A stretch of 64,000 nucleotides of DNA from Litoditis marina (Eukaryota; Nematoda; Chromadorea; Rhabditida; Rhabditidae): assembly GCA_964036275.1 (NCBI GenBank), contig OZ038436.1, positions 22,471,904-22,535,903 of the forward strand, given 5' to 3'. Both the position numbers and the translations under genes were made by a program. The notes under the pieces were generated by a model. It was not told the DNA's origin, searched no databases, and saw only the letters and a program-made list of their open reading frames with translations. Shown piece by piece: positions 36,486-49,949 of the stretch. How positions within the stretch are numbered: position 1 is the stretch's first letter; every line of letters begins with the position of its first letter.

Positions 36486-39400
36486 CTAAACCCTGCCGCT
36501 GGAGTCCATGACAGTCCACCAATAATAGAAGCCGATCAAATTGATTCCCACAGAAGTGAGGAGGAAGATAATGATGAAGATGATGAGGAATATCCGCTCC
36601 ACCACCGCCGCCAACCAATCGAATTCTAGTTCGGCCAGGTTCCGTTGCTGCGTGCGCGGGGAAAGTACTGGAAAAGAGATGTGAGTTATTTATTATTTAT
36701 TCATTTATTTATCTACATTCAAAGAATGTGGCACTCGCTCATCAGAGAAAGAGCAGAAAATAGAGAAATAACTGAAACCGTAACATTTTGAATGGTTTAC
36801 AGTTCGCTTTTTGTACGATGTTGTATCGCAGAGTTAGGGAGAGGTAGATTGAAGAAAAGTTAATACGTTCCAGTGTATAAATTGTTCATATGTGAAAATA
36901 CTCAAATAGTTATGTACAAAGAGCAACTGGATTCTTTGCGATCTCAAGTTGAGGTAGAAATCATAGGAGCAACTTCATGCGGTGTTCAACATTCGTTCTT
37001 TTGAGAGCAAGCTTCTAGGCTTTTCATTCCCACTGGGACACCTAATGTTTTCGGAAAGGTTAACGATTCTGATAAATCGTTCTGTTACCATATTGCAAAG
37101 AGTGTACTAAAATGTTTCCGACAGAGCCTAATTTTCCATCAAGAAACAGTTATTGGAAAAATTGAATATGTACTGTAGGAGCTTCAGTAGGAGTGGTGTC
37201 GACTATTTACGATGTGTGCCTCCCTATCAGGGGTGTTTATAGTTTTAAAACGCTATGTTTCGGTCTCGATTCGGACAATATGGCGTGCAACTAGATCGAG
37301 CTGCAAATAGGATTTTGTCAATCCCTACAGATATCTGCCGAACCCGAATCCGGCGAGATCTCATTGAAATTACCTTGCTATAACCTATATCGATCGTATA
37401 TAATGGAAAACTTACCATCCACAAAATATAATGGTAAACTCACCATCCACATTTCTCAGTTCACTGTCCAAACTTGCACAAGTGCTCACTTTCTGAAGGC
37501 CCTGGAAATTTGTATGTATGACTGAAAAAATGAAGTCTGTAGCTGACGGTATCAGTTTGCAAGTGTTTAATACTTGGCGTTGATTTTCTGTTGCCACGTG
37601 AAAAATTAATAATACGTTACAAGTAATACTAGAGAGGTGCCATGTTTGTATACCTGAAACTTGGTGATAGGTGGTGGAATGACGTAGTCAATGTCTTGGA
37701 ATGACGTGTTCTCGTCGTCAGAATTGTTGGAGAAGTCCACTAGACCGTTCGACTCACGCGGATTCAGAGGATTTGCTGGAAACTTATTCTTTATTCAATA
37801 GATTTCTGGAACTTACATATTTATTTATTTATTCTATCACTTCGCTTCGTTACGAGGCGGTGATCATCATACATGTGACAGATCTTTGTAGTCGCAGCTT
37901 GTTCTGAGTTGATCTTTGTCCCTTTCGTTCATAGAAGGCATTATGGTGGTGGAATAACGTTCGTATAAACAACTATCTTAACAGACTCACTGGACATTGT
38001 TCTAGATTTGTTTCAGAAATACTGCATACTCTACTACTATACAGAACTACTCCGAAATAACAACTGAACATTTTTAAAAGTCGACATCAAGAGTAACTAC
38101 GTGGAATAACTGACTGAAAATCGATTACACGTGTTGCTCTCTTATCACTTCTTTGCTCTTTTAAGTGTTTTGTCGATGTCAATTTGACCTACCTTGATCT
38201 GCTACCAATGTGACTTCACTGGACACTGTTCCCATTTTCTTGATGGGGACACTTAGTCTTGATATATCCGGAGAGACGCCGTTCACCTTTGGCGAAGCGG
38301 CAGAGGACTGAAATTTTGTTCCATAACAAAAGTATTTCGAAACCTTTATCATTTTGGTGCTATTATGAAGCTGAACTGATGCCTAAATCTATTAGCGGTG
38401 GTTGAAAATTTCAAAGTGGTCACAACATAACCTGGAAATTCTCAGAAGGATTTGTTTCACTGATTCTGACATGGAGGAACTTGTGTAAAAACTATGTGTG
38501 TTGACTAATTATGTGTTCATAGCTGATCACAGGTGTCGAATTCGTATTGAAGCATAGTTTCAATGTATGTAGATAAAACATTCATGGTTTAATTGTCCGA
38601 AACCTTACTTTTCTGCCCTGTTCTCTCGCAACTTTGTAAACTCTCTGCCATAGACTTTGCTTTCTGCCCTCCTGAGCTCTGCGGAGCTTTTCATCCTGAA
38701 AAAGAATCTTGTTCTAGAGTAACCGAGACACCAACAACGCGACGTGATATAAAATAGGATCAAAGAAACCTTTCTTGTTTTGGCCTAACACTTTTCTTGT
38801 TTATCTCCTCTTTTTTGACGCATACATTTGTGCTGTTTTTCAAATTTGAAATAGTGCATGCGCGATTCAGATGTTGAGAATTCCTGGTGATTGCATGAGT
38901 AAAGTTGTCGTAGAAATGATTGGAATCAGAAAGTGGGAACACATTATAAAGTGAAGAACACCCAACTCACCCTAGCTTTCTGAGCATAAGCCTGTTTCAT
39001 GAGAAGAGGCATTTCCATTCGCACAAACTTGGCCACCAGTCTCGCCCATCTCATCGTTTTCCGTGCTGGCGGATGACCCAGCATTCCTAGAAAGGAAATG
39101 TGTTTACCAAGGTTGGAGGTGAAAGTTCAAAGTTGCATTTAAAGAAGGACGATTATGTGGTCCAGTCCCAACGCTTCAGTCCTTTGAACTGCAATCTACT
39201 CTTCTGTATCGCAATGAGTGAAATCGGAAGATTTATGTCTTGCTCAATCATTGACTGGCGCACATTTATTGCAAGAAATTGATTGAACTTCTACAAAATA
39301 TTTTTGTTCTGCTCGATTTTCCCAAGTCACAAGTTTCCGTTTTGACATCTAGAATTTCTAAGAAACAAGGTCCTAAAGTGGAAAATATAATAAAATCGCT

Positions 39401-42400
39401 TCATTGTTCACTCTATTTACCTGTTGTTTCTAATATAGTAAGTAGCTCGACTCCCAGTTTCATTATTCAAACTGTCACAAAAAGATATGGATCGGTCAAT
39501 TGGTGGAGAAAAAATATCACCTTGTTTTTGAATATAAATGACGACCGATGCTGCTAGGGTAGAGAAGGAAATCAGAAGTATCATACATGTGTAGAACCAT
39601 CCTGGAACAATATCATGACTTTGACTATGTTCACGTTTTTAAGATGTGGTGAGCGTAATTATCGATAAGACGTCCAAGTCTGATACACAGAGACTAGAAG
39701 TCGTTCGATAAATAATTTGTGCAAGATTGGGCCACATGCAAGATTGCAACCTTTTGAAGGATTACTTCTAGCGAGATTCTTATTTTTTCAGAAAATGTGA
39801 CCCAGATGAGTGTGCTGGACTTTAACTGCAGAAAGATGGTCCCAGCTCTGTTACGAAAGACGAACAAAAGCCCAACATAGTGGTAACAAGAACTTTTTCT
39901 TCAACAACATAATCATGATTCGATCATGGTTTATGGAAAACGTACCAATGAGTGGGATAAACGACGAAGTGGAGGGCATTTTGTCTGAAACCATGAATAT
40001 CAGAATGGACATCGACAGAAGTGTTGTGATGCCCAGGGTTATTTTCTCCTCCCGCAACTCGTTTATCGACGATGAACTGCAAGCATTGATTTATTGATTG
40101 ATTAAGCATTGAAATCATTAAAAAAGAGAATATGAACACAAAATGTTAAGTAATAAGTGGTGATAACAGAAAACAGTCAAAAACTGAAAATGATAAAATA
40201 TATTTGTTTACTTGTTCAAAATTTTGTTTGTTTCTGTGTTTTTGATCGCACACTGCTTGCCGTTTTGATGGTGTTATCCAATTTTTATCTAAGTTTCTAA
40301 AAATAGAACTGTAACCCGTTGTTATAAACAAACCAACCTGAAAAATCCAACAATGGAAATGAGTGTTATGATAGATGTGGGAGTGATGAGGTTGATAACA
40401 TAATAAAGTGGTTTTCTTTGCATATTCAGACGGAATTCCAGTAGAGTGTAGTTATTCGGACAACAGTCGTAGTTGTTCACGTGACGGACCACTAAAAATA
40501 AGTGTTGCGTATAAGGGTTTCTCTGTGAATCTCTAAAATGGTACATTTCTGCTGTGTTTGTAGTCTGATTCTATTGTGTCTTATTCGTAACTCGCCATTC
40601 GTGCTGTGTATGCAAATCAAACTACAACGCAGAAATGGTCAGGTTTCTGCTGCCTCTCCGTTAAACTCTCTTTTGTTGATACGAAAGACATATTAGTCAC
40701 ACGGAATTGATGCGTGGAATTAAACTTATTGTCGTAACGAACCTAACTTTTACTCGCTCGTAGTATAAAAGATCTCAGATTTACGACCTACCCTTCGTGG
40801 ACAACACATTCCATCCCTCGTTCTCGATACAGTTGGCTGTTCCGATGGCATGACTAACGTTGTAGGCAAAATAATCAATAAGCGTATTATCGAAAGACCA
40901 ACTTCCGAAGGTCAGCTTGCACTCCTTAACCGATGATTTCAGAAACGAGCATGTAAAAACTGCGTTAAAACCATAACTACAAAGCTAGAAAAACTATACC
41001 GTAATAGTTATTACCCATGTAAACTTACTGCTGTACAAAAAGTTAAACAGAGTACTTTGTTGAGTTCTACTCTGGTCAATATTCTTGAACTCTTGCAGCT
41101 TTGTTCATATTTTTGTTGGTGCCCAAATTGCTCAGAGTCGTTCTAATCTCTGAACTGTTGTTTTCCTTTCGCAAGTTTGATTGTCTCCGAGTTGAGTTTC
41201 AATTTCCGTCATAAAACGCGTGGAGTGAAGAATCAAATTAGGTAGAGCGACCTTTTCCCATTTCAGTTTCAATTTAAATTTGGATACAAATCAAATAAAC
41301 GCAAAATTGTTATGCCGTAAAAACACTTTATTATTGTAAGAAGAAAAGTCACCTGTAGATCAAACGGGAAGAATCTGGAAAAAAAGAACGTTAGTTTGTA
41401 GTTACATCATGTTTCTACCTCTTGCACTGTCAGCTACTCAAACAATACAAACAAAATCATATTATTTTTGTAAATGTTATATTTTGCTTGTTCGGTTCAA
41501 ACGCTGACAAAACGGCTCGAGTAGAAAAAGCGTGTCACATGTTACAGTGAAATATTCCACTGATATCTAGGAATCGAGATTTTGAACTCGGTGAACATCA
41601 CCTACCTCAGATCGAGCAGACAGCTCAGTTTGTATATGGTAGGATAGAGAAGTTCCACCAGGGCTCCCTTTCCTTTTCCCAACGTCGTCATTTTGGCATA
41701 CATCAGACGTCTATTGTTGTCGTCATCCATTACCAGACTGGAACGAGTTTAGCAGTTGAACGTGTATGCTGAATTTTTCATATTTAACTCTTTAAAGACC
41801 AAGGGTCACGCCAACATTGTATTTTTTTTTATTATGTCATACTTTTTGCTTCCCGAGTAGTTACGAATGGTAAATTATCAACGTATACTACTTTAAAGGA
41901 AGCGATTTATCCATTCCCGGTCAAAACTTTCAAATGGCAAAGGAAATTTCAAATGGCTCAACTTAGAGATTTCTAGAGCGCTCGCTCTAGAAATCTCTAA
42001 GTTGAGCCGGTGGCATTGGGGACATTCTCAGTGTACGGTAACTTTGAGGGTTTTCTCGCTCACGGTTCTTTTCTCACAACGTTTTTTACTACTCTCTTCT
42101 CATATTTTTCCTTCCCATACAGTTTTGATTCTTTGAGTCATTTGTACCCCCATCAATGCGAAGATTGTGCGCATCTCAGTTTTGGCAGGTTACAAACAGA
42201 AGTTTCCAACTATTTCGAGTTTATGACGTTTCTTCACGTTTTCTCACGTTGATGTGTTGTATCTACTTCTAATATGAGCGGCAAACTACATGTGTAGGTC
42301 AGCGATAAAAATCGAAACAAGCTGGCGACGTGTAATACTAAAACTAGAGTATCTTCTAATTTTACGATTCTCGTTCGTTTGTTTTCATTTTTGATCTCTT

Positions 42401-44702
42401 AAATATTATTTGTACTTCATGTTCTTTTCCCAAACTTACGAGTTGTAGAGTGTGGTGTCCGGTATCCATATCTTCTCGTGAGGTATCATTATTTCAGTAA
42501 TGTTTGAGAATTCCTCCGGGTCCCAGCCTAATAAATTGTCCACCCATCTCTGAAATAGATAGCACTCTCAAAAAACCGCGAATTACATTCAATTTGTCTG
42601 CGTGCCATATTGCTTGTACTGGAAAACGGAAAACGATCGAACATATTAGATAGAATAGAAATACACGTGAAACGTGATGACAAGTTGGAAATATTTTATA
42701 AACATTACGCGGTTTCGGACTATAATGGGTTTCACCTCAAAGCACAGCGTTTCCCCATATGTCAGGAACTTGGATATTTTTGAAGGTTGACAGCTAACAG
42801 CCATCATCGAAATTCGGACTATTGTGCAAATATAGTTAAAAATCCTGAGATAATTTACTCGCAGGTGCTCCGATAAAGAGTAAACATGATCATCACGGAA
42901 AATGAATTTGTACTTACTGAATTACTGAGTTTACCCCACTCTTCGTTTGAGATCAACACTGCTTCTCTGATTAGCATTTATTATTATGATGATGAAAGAA
43001 AACTGAATCCGTAATATCTATAAAGAATCAATCATTCATGGAATTGGAAATGAGTCTGAGATATACTGACAAAAACAGTTTTCGCATTTTGCTGCAGGCC
43101 AATGCATACCTCAACAATCCACGCATTCAACATCAAGTACTGCTGAGGTTCATTCTGAAAACATGAAATGGATAACGTGAACTGCAATAGTAAGAAGTGA
43201 CGCTCTGAAGTTGTGTTTGATGACCTATGCACAACACATACAATGCATTTAATTGGCTGAGCTTGCTTGGAGTGGTGTTAAGTCATGGGTGAACAAAAAA
43301 GTGTTTATGGAAATATCATAAATATCTTCGACGGAGAGCAGAAAATAATCAGTTATGAATCCAATTGATTCGAGGTTCTGTGTACTGTGGTTTGGTCTAG
43401 ATTTTTCTTGAATCAAAAACAGAACCACTCTTACCACTTGAATGATCTGATACAACTCCATCGAGAATGATATCTTGATCGATTCGTTTTTGATCTTCTT
43501 GGGAATAAATCCCTTGTCATATCTGGCGAGGATCTGCTGAGCAATCAGGTATTCCTCCGGTAAATCCGACGGAATCACCGTTTCTGAAACCAAATGAAAG
43601 TTGGTTTTGGGCTTGGATTAGGTCTGAGATGGGTTGGTGACTACAGTTTCGTACATTCTGTGTTGTTTCATGAGAAACTTTGATGAAACACTTCTGGAAT
43701 TTGTATCGCAGCAGCATGCGCTCAGGTTGTACCCACTACTGTTGAGGACCGTCTACTACTACTTTAGAATAATAAGTTTAGCTGGTTTAGCAACATCTCA
43801 TATTGAAACTGTATGGGTTTTAAGTTCTGTTTTTTGCGGGAACAGTATACATTTGCAATTGTATTTTTCAGTGTTGAATAAAACATAGATCCTATTGTTG
43901 TGCACAACAATGTTTTTGTGTCCGGTCGGTGTCCGCTAATGTTTAGACCGACGTGGGGGTCCAATTAAATGGCTGGACAAAATTGAATTAGCAAAATCAA
44001 ATGGCTATTTTTGAGCTCACAATTGTGTTTAGTGAACAGTTAACAAAATAAGGTAGATGACCAGCTACATTGTAGAAATGATACACTTCCTCATAAGGTT
44101 TATGGGACGAGTATTACGTTGAAAATGAACAAGGATTGCCTTTTTGGCTTGTAACTTTACTGAGATGTTCATTTTGTGTGTTGGAAGTAATAATAAAGAA
44201 GTTCAAACACAAAACTCCGTGGTCATTTGATAGAGTGTGGTATTAATTTCCAGATCAAACCGAAAAATTCCACCGACCAACTGAATTTATTTGGATTTCG
44301 AAACTCCATCTCGTGTATCAACAAATACGCGGGATAAAAACATAAATTCACTTCACTGTGGTTGAATCCATTTAAACGAGAAGGTTTTATAAATAAGGAA
44401 GAACATTTTATAAATAAATAACTTCATAAAACTGGAGTGTGCGTTAAAACATTCGGATTGTCGGAGCTTCAATTGAAACCCCCTTTCGGTTGTGTAAAAA
44501 GAACAACTACTCTGAGTTGAACGTGTGAGTATAGTTTGCTATGAGAACTTCGTTGTAGGGGTGCAGAAATGGAGATCGCTAATATTACCCTGAGTGGATC
44601 TCATTCAACCTTCAACTTTTTCCGTAACCTACCTTGCATTATGAGATGACAAGACGACAAAATAAACGAGATTGAGGAGACGACGAAGGGCAAGTGATGC
44701 AT
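36486..44702 (-). CDS. Nicotinic acetylcholine receptor alpha-type subunit, DEG-3-like
   Basis: Sixteen exons in phase: 44702-44633, 43583-43435, 43154-43110, 42549-42440, 41737-41606, 41374-41353, 40924-40792, 40491-40338, 40076-39946, 39601-39521, 39086-38971, 38695-38609, 38307-38193, 37775-37654, 37501-37444, 36667-36486; 568 residues. A signal peptide (MHHLPFVVSSISFILSS) is followed by the ligand-binding domain with EPQQYLMLNAWIV, loop A KIWIPDTTLYN, a Cys-loop with exactly 13 residues between cysteines (around LRFFPFDLQ), and the vicinal Cys pair in YDCCPNNYT that marks an alpha subunit. M1 is YYVINLITPTSIITLISIVG; M2 is EKITLGITTLLSMSILIFM with the cation-selective Glu; M3, a long cytoplasmic loop and M4 ending RIFLIIFIIIFLLTS follow. 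A pentameric cation channel subunit at neuronal or muscle membranes; DEG-3-group placement is inferred from M2 and the loop. Confidence 0.93.
40551..40630. repeat. Dispersed GTAGTTTGATC-type inverted element
   Basis: Starts GCTGTGTTTGTAGTCTGATTC and ends AAATCAAACTACAACG; in intron 7 of the receptor subunit gene. Same family as the copies at 5901, 8132, 57549 and 62125. Confidence 0.55.
41955..42008. repeat. Perfect 26-bp palindrome with 2-base spacer
   Basis: Arms GGCTCAACTTAGAGATTTCT... and its exact complement, separated only by CT, with no mismatch. Located in intron 4 of the receptor subunit gene. Such perfect close arms can extrude as a cruciform and are usually unstable. Confidence 0.9.
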
Positions 44703-44754
44703 TTCGCGTTGTTTTGGGACGTGGTAAAAAAATACCAGTAGAAATTGGAGGTGA

Positions 44755-44917
44755 AAGGTCTTACTGGTAAAAGTACCGGTAAGTTGGTGACGAGGTTGAA
44801 GTTGGGAGTCAAATGTCACTTAGTGGTAAAGTATCCGTAAGTTTGTGACGGGGTTAAATTCAGGGGGTTAAAGGTCTCTTTTTACTGGTAAAAGTACCGG
44901 TAAGTTGATGACGAGAT
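44755..44917. repeat. ~65-bp imperfect tandem repeat, about 2.5 units
   Basis: Units begin TACTGGTAAAAGTACCGG or a diverged version (TAGTGGTAAAGTATCCG) and continue TAAGTTGGTGACGAGG. They lie between the two possible first exons of the receptor subunit gene, that is, in a probable promoter region. Confidence 0.75.
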
Positions 44918-44919
44918 AC

Positions 44920-45112
44920 CTGTGTGTCTGAAGTGGGCTAGTATGATGAGAACTAGCGCCAATCTGTGGCAGGCCATTACTAGAAGAACACGCCTCACTG
45001 CCTCGCCAGGAAATAGCACAGGAACAGAGAGTGCGCAGACGATTAAACCTGGAACATAGGGGTGTAGAAAGAGTATTTGGAAGTAAATCAACGAGTACAA
45101 GAATAGTTTCAT
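44920..45112 (-). CDS. Possible alternative first exon of the receptor subunit
   Basis: ATG at 45112 opens 64 codons starting MKLFLYSLIYFQILFLHP, a signal-peptide-like stretch, followed by further hydrophobic sequence (RLALVLIILAHF). It ends ACACAG/GTATCT in phase 1, the same phase as the exon 44702-44633, so both could splice to 43583. It could instead be a chance ORF; the second hydrophobic stretch would be odd for a Cys-loop receptor N-terminus. Confidence 0.25.
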
Positions 45113-48009
45113 GTTATAATGTTTACGTTCTGGGTAGTCGATCATTTAGGTCATGTACACAGACATACGTGTAAATTTAGAACACTATGATTTCAGATAT
45201 TGTGATGTGTTCAACTTTTGCGAGCTGAAACCGTCGTCACTTCGAATCGCGTGATCGAGGAAAAAGATCAGAGAGCGCAGTCGTACTTTTCGAGCGTCGA
45301 CATCACGTTCTCACGTTGAATCACGTGCTCACTGAATATTAAGTTCACTAAGTTCTCCTTATTTCGGTCACTCAAATAAGTATGTTTGTTCTTCTCTGCT
45401 TGTACTACTAGCGGCGAGATAACTGACGTGAAACGGGCAGAGAAGTTAACTTGTCTATTTTTTGCATATTCAATTACTAATAAGTTTAACATATTTCCCT
45501 TAACGTATACTGTATACTGGTGAACTACAACTTTTCTATGCTTTTTATCTAGTTGGCGTCATTTTTCGGTAGAAAGAATATGATTTCTGAGACTTTCATT
45601 CCGGAAAGAAATAATAAGACTGGCGAAAACTAGCTATTTGTGGTCTAACAATGGGGGCGAATTCAGTAGATAGGAGAGGAAATAAATGACTACTTACCGG
45701 GATGGCTAGAGGCAAGAAGCTGATTCTGAATATAATCAAGACAAATTAAATAGAGTGGATTAGGACTTTTGTTTGAGTATTATGCATTATATTGGTTTAT
45801 CGACTATATTTTTTCACAGAGAGGCTAATTTGCCAATTTGATCTCTCTACAATGAAATATTATGTTTTATGAATAATATAAGTGAATTTTTGATCCATGT
45901 TCTTTGTTGGACTTCCACTACTGTTTTTTGTTCTTTCCTTCTTTCTCATGAAAACCACAAATCACTTTTCATAGATTATGTAGGGCTTAGTGTAGATTAA
46001 ACCTGAGCTTCGCGTAAACAGTAAATAAACCAATTTTCTCAATTACGCATTGCATGTAAGTGATCGTTTTGCAAACCACCGAGGTGTAGCCGGATGAGTG
46101 TTTGAACTCTGATGCGAAATAAAGATCAAAGTACACAGTAGAAAAATTATAGAAATAGTGATATAAGCTTGCACACTAAAGTTCAGGGTATAGTAACAGT
46201 AGGGTATAGTAAGTTCAGAGCAATGTGAAGCCAAAATATGCTGTTGACTAGCTATTTTGTCCTTCTCCACGTAAAAAAATTACAAAACAACGAATTTTGG
46301 AGAAGAAAGAGATGGAGGATGGTCAAACGGACGAAACAAAAAAGAATCGGTGTGTGTCCGCGTAGACACTGATAATGGCAGGTGTGTGCCGAAAATATGT
46401 TGAACACTTGTTCAAGAGTTCAAGACATTCACATTCATCATTTCACGTTCTCGCACTTCAATTGCCTCATCAAAATAGAACTCAGTGTTCGCAAATTGAA
46501 ATAAGCTGTATACTCTGAAACCGATTGGAATTTATATTGAGAATAGAAAGATTACGAACCTACACTCCTACACATTTGACGATCACGTTTTGCAACTTGG
46601 TATAATGCGCACCTTCTTGCCGTCTTGCTCACACTTGATCAGTCGGCATGACCGTTGTAGTGTGCAAACTACACGCATTTAGGCTGTCAACGAATGGGAA
46701 TTTACTAAAGAATTTACTTTCGGTAGGCGCGAATAACATTCATAATTGGTTCGAGAACTCAAACTTTTCGTTTATTCTTGTGAATTTCCATATTTTCAAA
46801 ATAGTTTTTTCGAAACTGCCCGTGATGATGTAGTTGGATCTGCCCGACATGTGTGTTCAAAATACTCATGATACGCAAGAGAATAAAACTACAGAGCGAC
46901 TTGGTTCTCACCACCATGAACGATGAATTGCACATGTAATACATTCGACAAAACATATGTTTCTTGAAAGGTGGGAAACGCTGCGCAAAATAACAAATAA
47001 TGTATTGTATGATAATCGTACAGAACCACTGAAAGGGACCGTACCACTATAATGTGCAAGGTAGGTAGTTTTTGAATAAGGGAAAGAGTCATTTATTCTG
47101 TTTTGAGATGAAAGTTCATACCTTACGTACAGAGAGTTCAGTATCACGGAGCAAAACAGAAGCCAACAAGATTTGTGTTACTGTAATACAGCGATTCTTA
47201 ATCTATCACTGCTTTGTAGTTTTCATGATATTTACAAATCTTTCTTCACAGATTTTATATTGGTAATTTTGGCATTATTTGAATATGGTTTTGTAATTTT
47301 ATGGATATTTTGAAAATTTTGTACGTAGGTGAACTCGGCGGTGTATGTACGTGCGCGTGGTCGCGCCGCATTTTCGAGAACACGGAGTAAGACAGGAAGT
47401 TGATACCTATATGAATGATTCTGGTTTTTCACTGTGAACAATAACGGCTAATCAGCTCAAACCTCCAAATTAAAGAGGAACGGTCCCTTAAAGATGTTCA
47501 AGAATTCGTAAAAACTACCGTTCGATGACCTTTTCCACAGGTCAGACTTTGTTTCTTATGTTTAATTTGTTTGGATTGATTGCATGTTTTGTTGCTATTT
47601 AGAGCAGTATTATTGGCTCACTATCCATCTTGGTTGAAAAAGAGAGTGCGGCGACCAGAGACGAATAAAAAAGAAGGGGCCATGTTGTAATCATCAGGAG
47701 GGCATCGAAAACTAATTGCCAAAGCATCCAATGAATTTAATATCAGGTCATCAATTGTTTTCCTCAATTTGTCAAGGGGGTTAAATTGGCGCATTTTCTG
47801 TAGTGAAAAGCTGTCAAGATTCAAGATTTCAAGATTTATTCATTCACGTCATATTGTTGCATGGTGGTGTTCCTTTATCGCTTTCCATAGATTTTTATCT
47901 CGAAAAGCTGTGTCGATAGAAAACGTATCCATATAATTATTGTCATTTTTGTTTTTCGAACAAGGTGCTATTGTGCTAGACACAATTACACGCCAAATTT
48001 TTTCATCAG

Positions 48010-48345
48010 TGAGCACTTTTTTCGGACACTGGTGAATTCGCTGTAGTAGAAGGCTAAGAAAATAGAAAAAGTAGGTACTGGTTCATTGTGAGTTATGTGT
48101 TCAATATAGGTGTGGTGAACAATGTGTGGTTCTAGTGCTGGGAGAAAACATCCGGTTCATTCAGGGAACACCTTTTTTCGGAAACCGGTGAATACACTGC
48201 ACAAACAGCTGACCTAACAGAAAAAGTACATTTTAGTTTGTTGTGAGTTTGTTTTTGAACAATGGGTTATAGTGTTTTGGAATTAAACATCCGGTTCATT
48301 CGGGGAACACTTTTTTCAGGAAACGACTTGAAAATACTCTGGAAT
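48010..48345. repeat. Imperfect tandem repeat, three units of ~140-155 bp
   Basis: The core GAACACTTTTTTCGGAAAC with context (CATCCGGTTCATTC before, GGTGAATAC...CTG after) begins at about 48011, 48166 and 48305. Intervening sequence also aligns (AGAAAAAGTA..., GTGAGTT..., TGGGTTATAGTG). Confidence 0.7.
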
Positions 48346-48522
48346 AGAACTGAAGAGTAATTTTAAAGTTGAAGAGAGAACGATATGGATGGAATAGAAG
48401 AATTATAATCACACAAATGAGAGACTAGATATAACGACAGATAGTTGGAGAGATCATTTGGGCAAAAAAAGTTCAATTATATGGATAAGAAGAAAAATAA
48501 AAAGAAGAGAGAGGGAAAGATA

Positions 48523-48528
<6 letters not shown>

Positions 48529-48609
<81 letters not shown>
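48529..48609. repeat. (GA)n microsatellite, about 40 units
   Basis: The longest simple repeat in the window, an uninterrupted GA run. Confidence 0.95.
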
Positions 48610-48612
<3 letters not shown>

Positions 48613-49650
48613 TGTGGTGACATAACAACAATTTGTGGTTTTTCGTATTACGTTTCTAGTTAAACAAAAGTCGTTCCAAGTTACGATATTAGCCATGAAA
48701 TGTTGAAATGTTCAACAGCTGCAGACACCAAACGAGAGACAAAATTTAACGATGTACGAAGTTTTTCTAGTTTTCCCTCCTAAAGAAACAGTTTTCTTTT
48801 TCCATACTCTTCACAAAATTATAATAAAATACTAGCCCGGTAACTCAAAAAGTAGGCCAAGTTAAAGCCAGCTGAAAACTTCTGTGAAACTTCAAACCAG
48901 TTACATGAAAAAAATGAGATGTGTTTTACACATGTCATTTGCTGTATATCAACTAGTTTTACAAAAATTGTTAACAATATTTTCAGAGAACATCACGAAC
49001 CTAAAATGAACGTCTGTGGTCTGAAAATGCCAATCGGATTAGGTACATCAATCTTTTTCTCGAGCACAAAAACATTCGTGTCACTCCTACCTAAAGTGCA
49101 CTTGAACGGCAGGAAATCAGAACTAAAACTTCTAAATAGTTTTAAAAGTAATCAATAACAAATGTGTTTGTAGTTAAGAAACTATGTAAAACGACTATTT
49201 AAGCCAGAAACGTATTCTCACAATGTACTGATGCGAGTGTTTCTTTGCAACTTAATTATTGAACCCAGTCTCTTCAACTAATCGGGCAAAAACGAGAATC
49301 GGGAAAATGACCAAGTTTCAATGATCAGAAAAAGTGCAGCTCAAACTATATAGACCACGGAACTACTTTTGGAAACATGAGCTGCTAGTCGAATTCAAAG
49401 TCATGAAAGGTGGTGTTGAAAATTGGAATTAGGAAAAGGCAACACTAGAGTACGCAATTGCTGGGTTTTATGTGAACAGTTTGTTATAGTCCGTTTCATA
49501 CGCACTGAGACCTGTTGGCAGCGTGCCAAGATTTTCTGAAAACTTTTCTCATTTTCGTGTTTTTATGAAACACAACAACCCCTAAAAGAGATTTGCAGTG
49601 TATTGAAAACTCCAAAGTTGTGCAAAATGTCTCAGTGGGAATGACAGGAA

Positions 49651-49949
49651 CTATAACTTCTGGCATGGTGAATAGCCAAACCACAAAAAAATATTGGAAA
49701 GGACTTCTTTGATATATTCTGCGTTATTGCAGTTTTCACATTTTGCTAAAAGTTCACGAGTGTTGTACATTTGGAGTTGATCGTGCTCGCAAAAAGCGTT
49801 CTCGTTCTGTGATTTGCAATAGGGAGAGGACCGAATACTTACAAATTGAACTATTCTGATTGCATGAAAGTTTGCCCCCTTGCGTCGCTCGGTGCTGGAG
49901 GCGTCAGCAAAATAGCTCCAGTGACACATGGATAGTCTTTTCCGATTGT
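49651..49949 (-). CDS. Possible 3' end of an unrecognised gene
   Basis: Two segments join in phase: 49949-49843 (after acceptor GGTTCTCAG, ending TTT/GTAAGT, containing FADASSTERRKGANFHAIR) and 49806-49651 (after AATCACAG, Cys-containing, ending SPCQKL then stop). The intron would be only 36 bases, which is shorter than usual, and no upstream exon was found. I do not recognise the protein. Composition and good splice sites are the only support. Confidence 0.2.
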
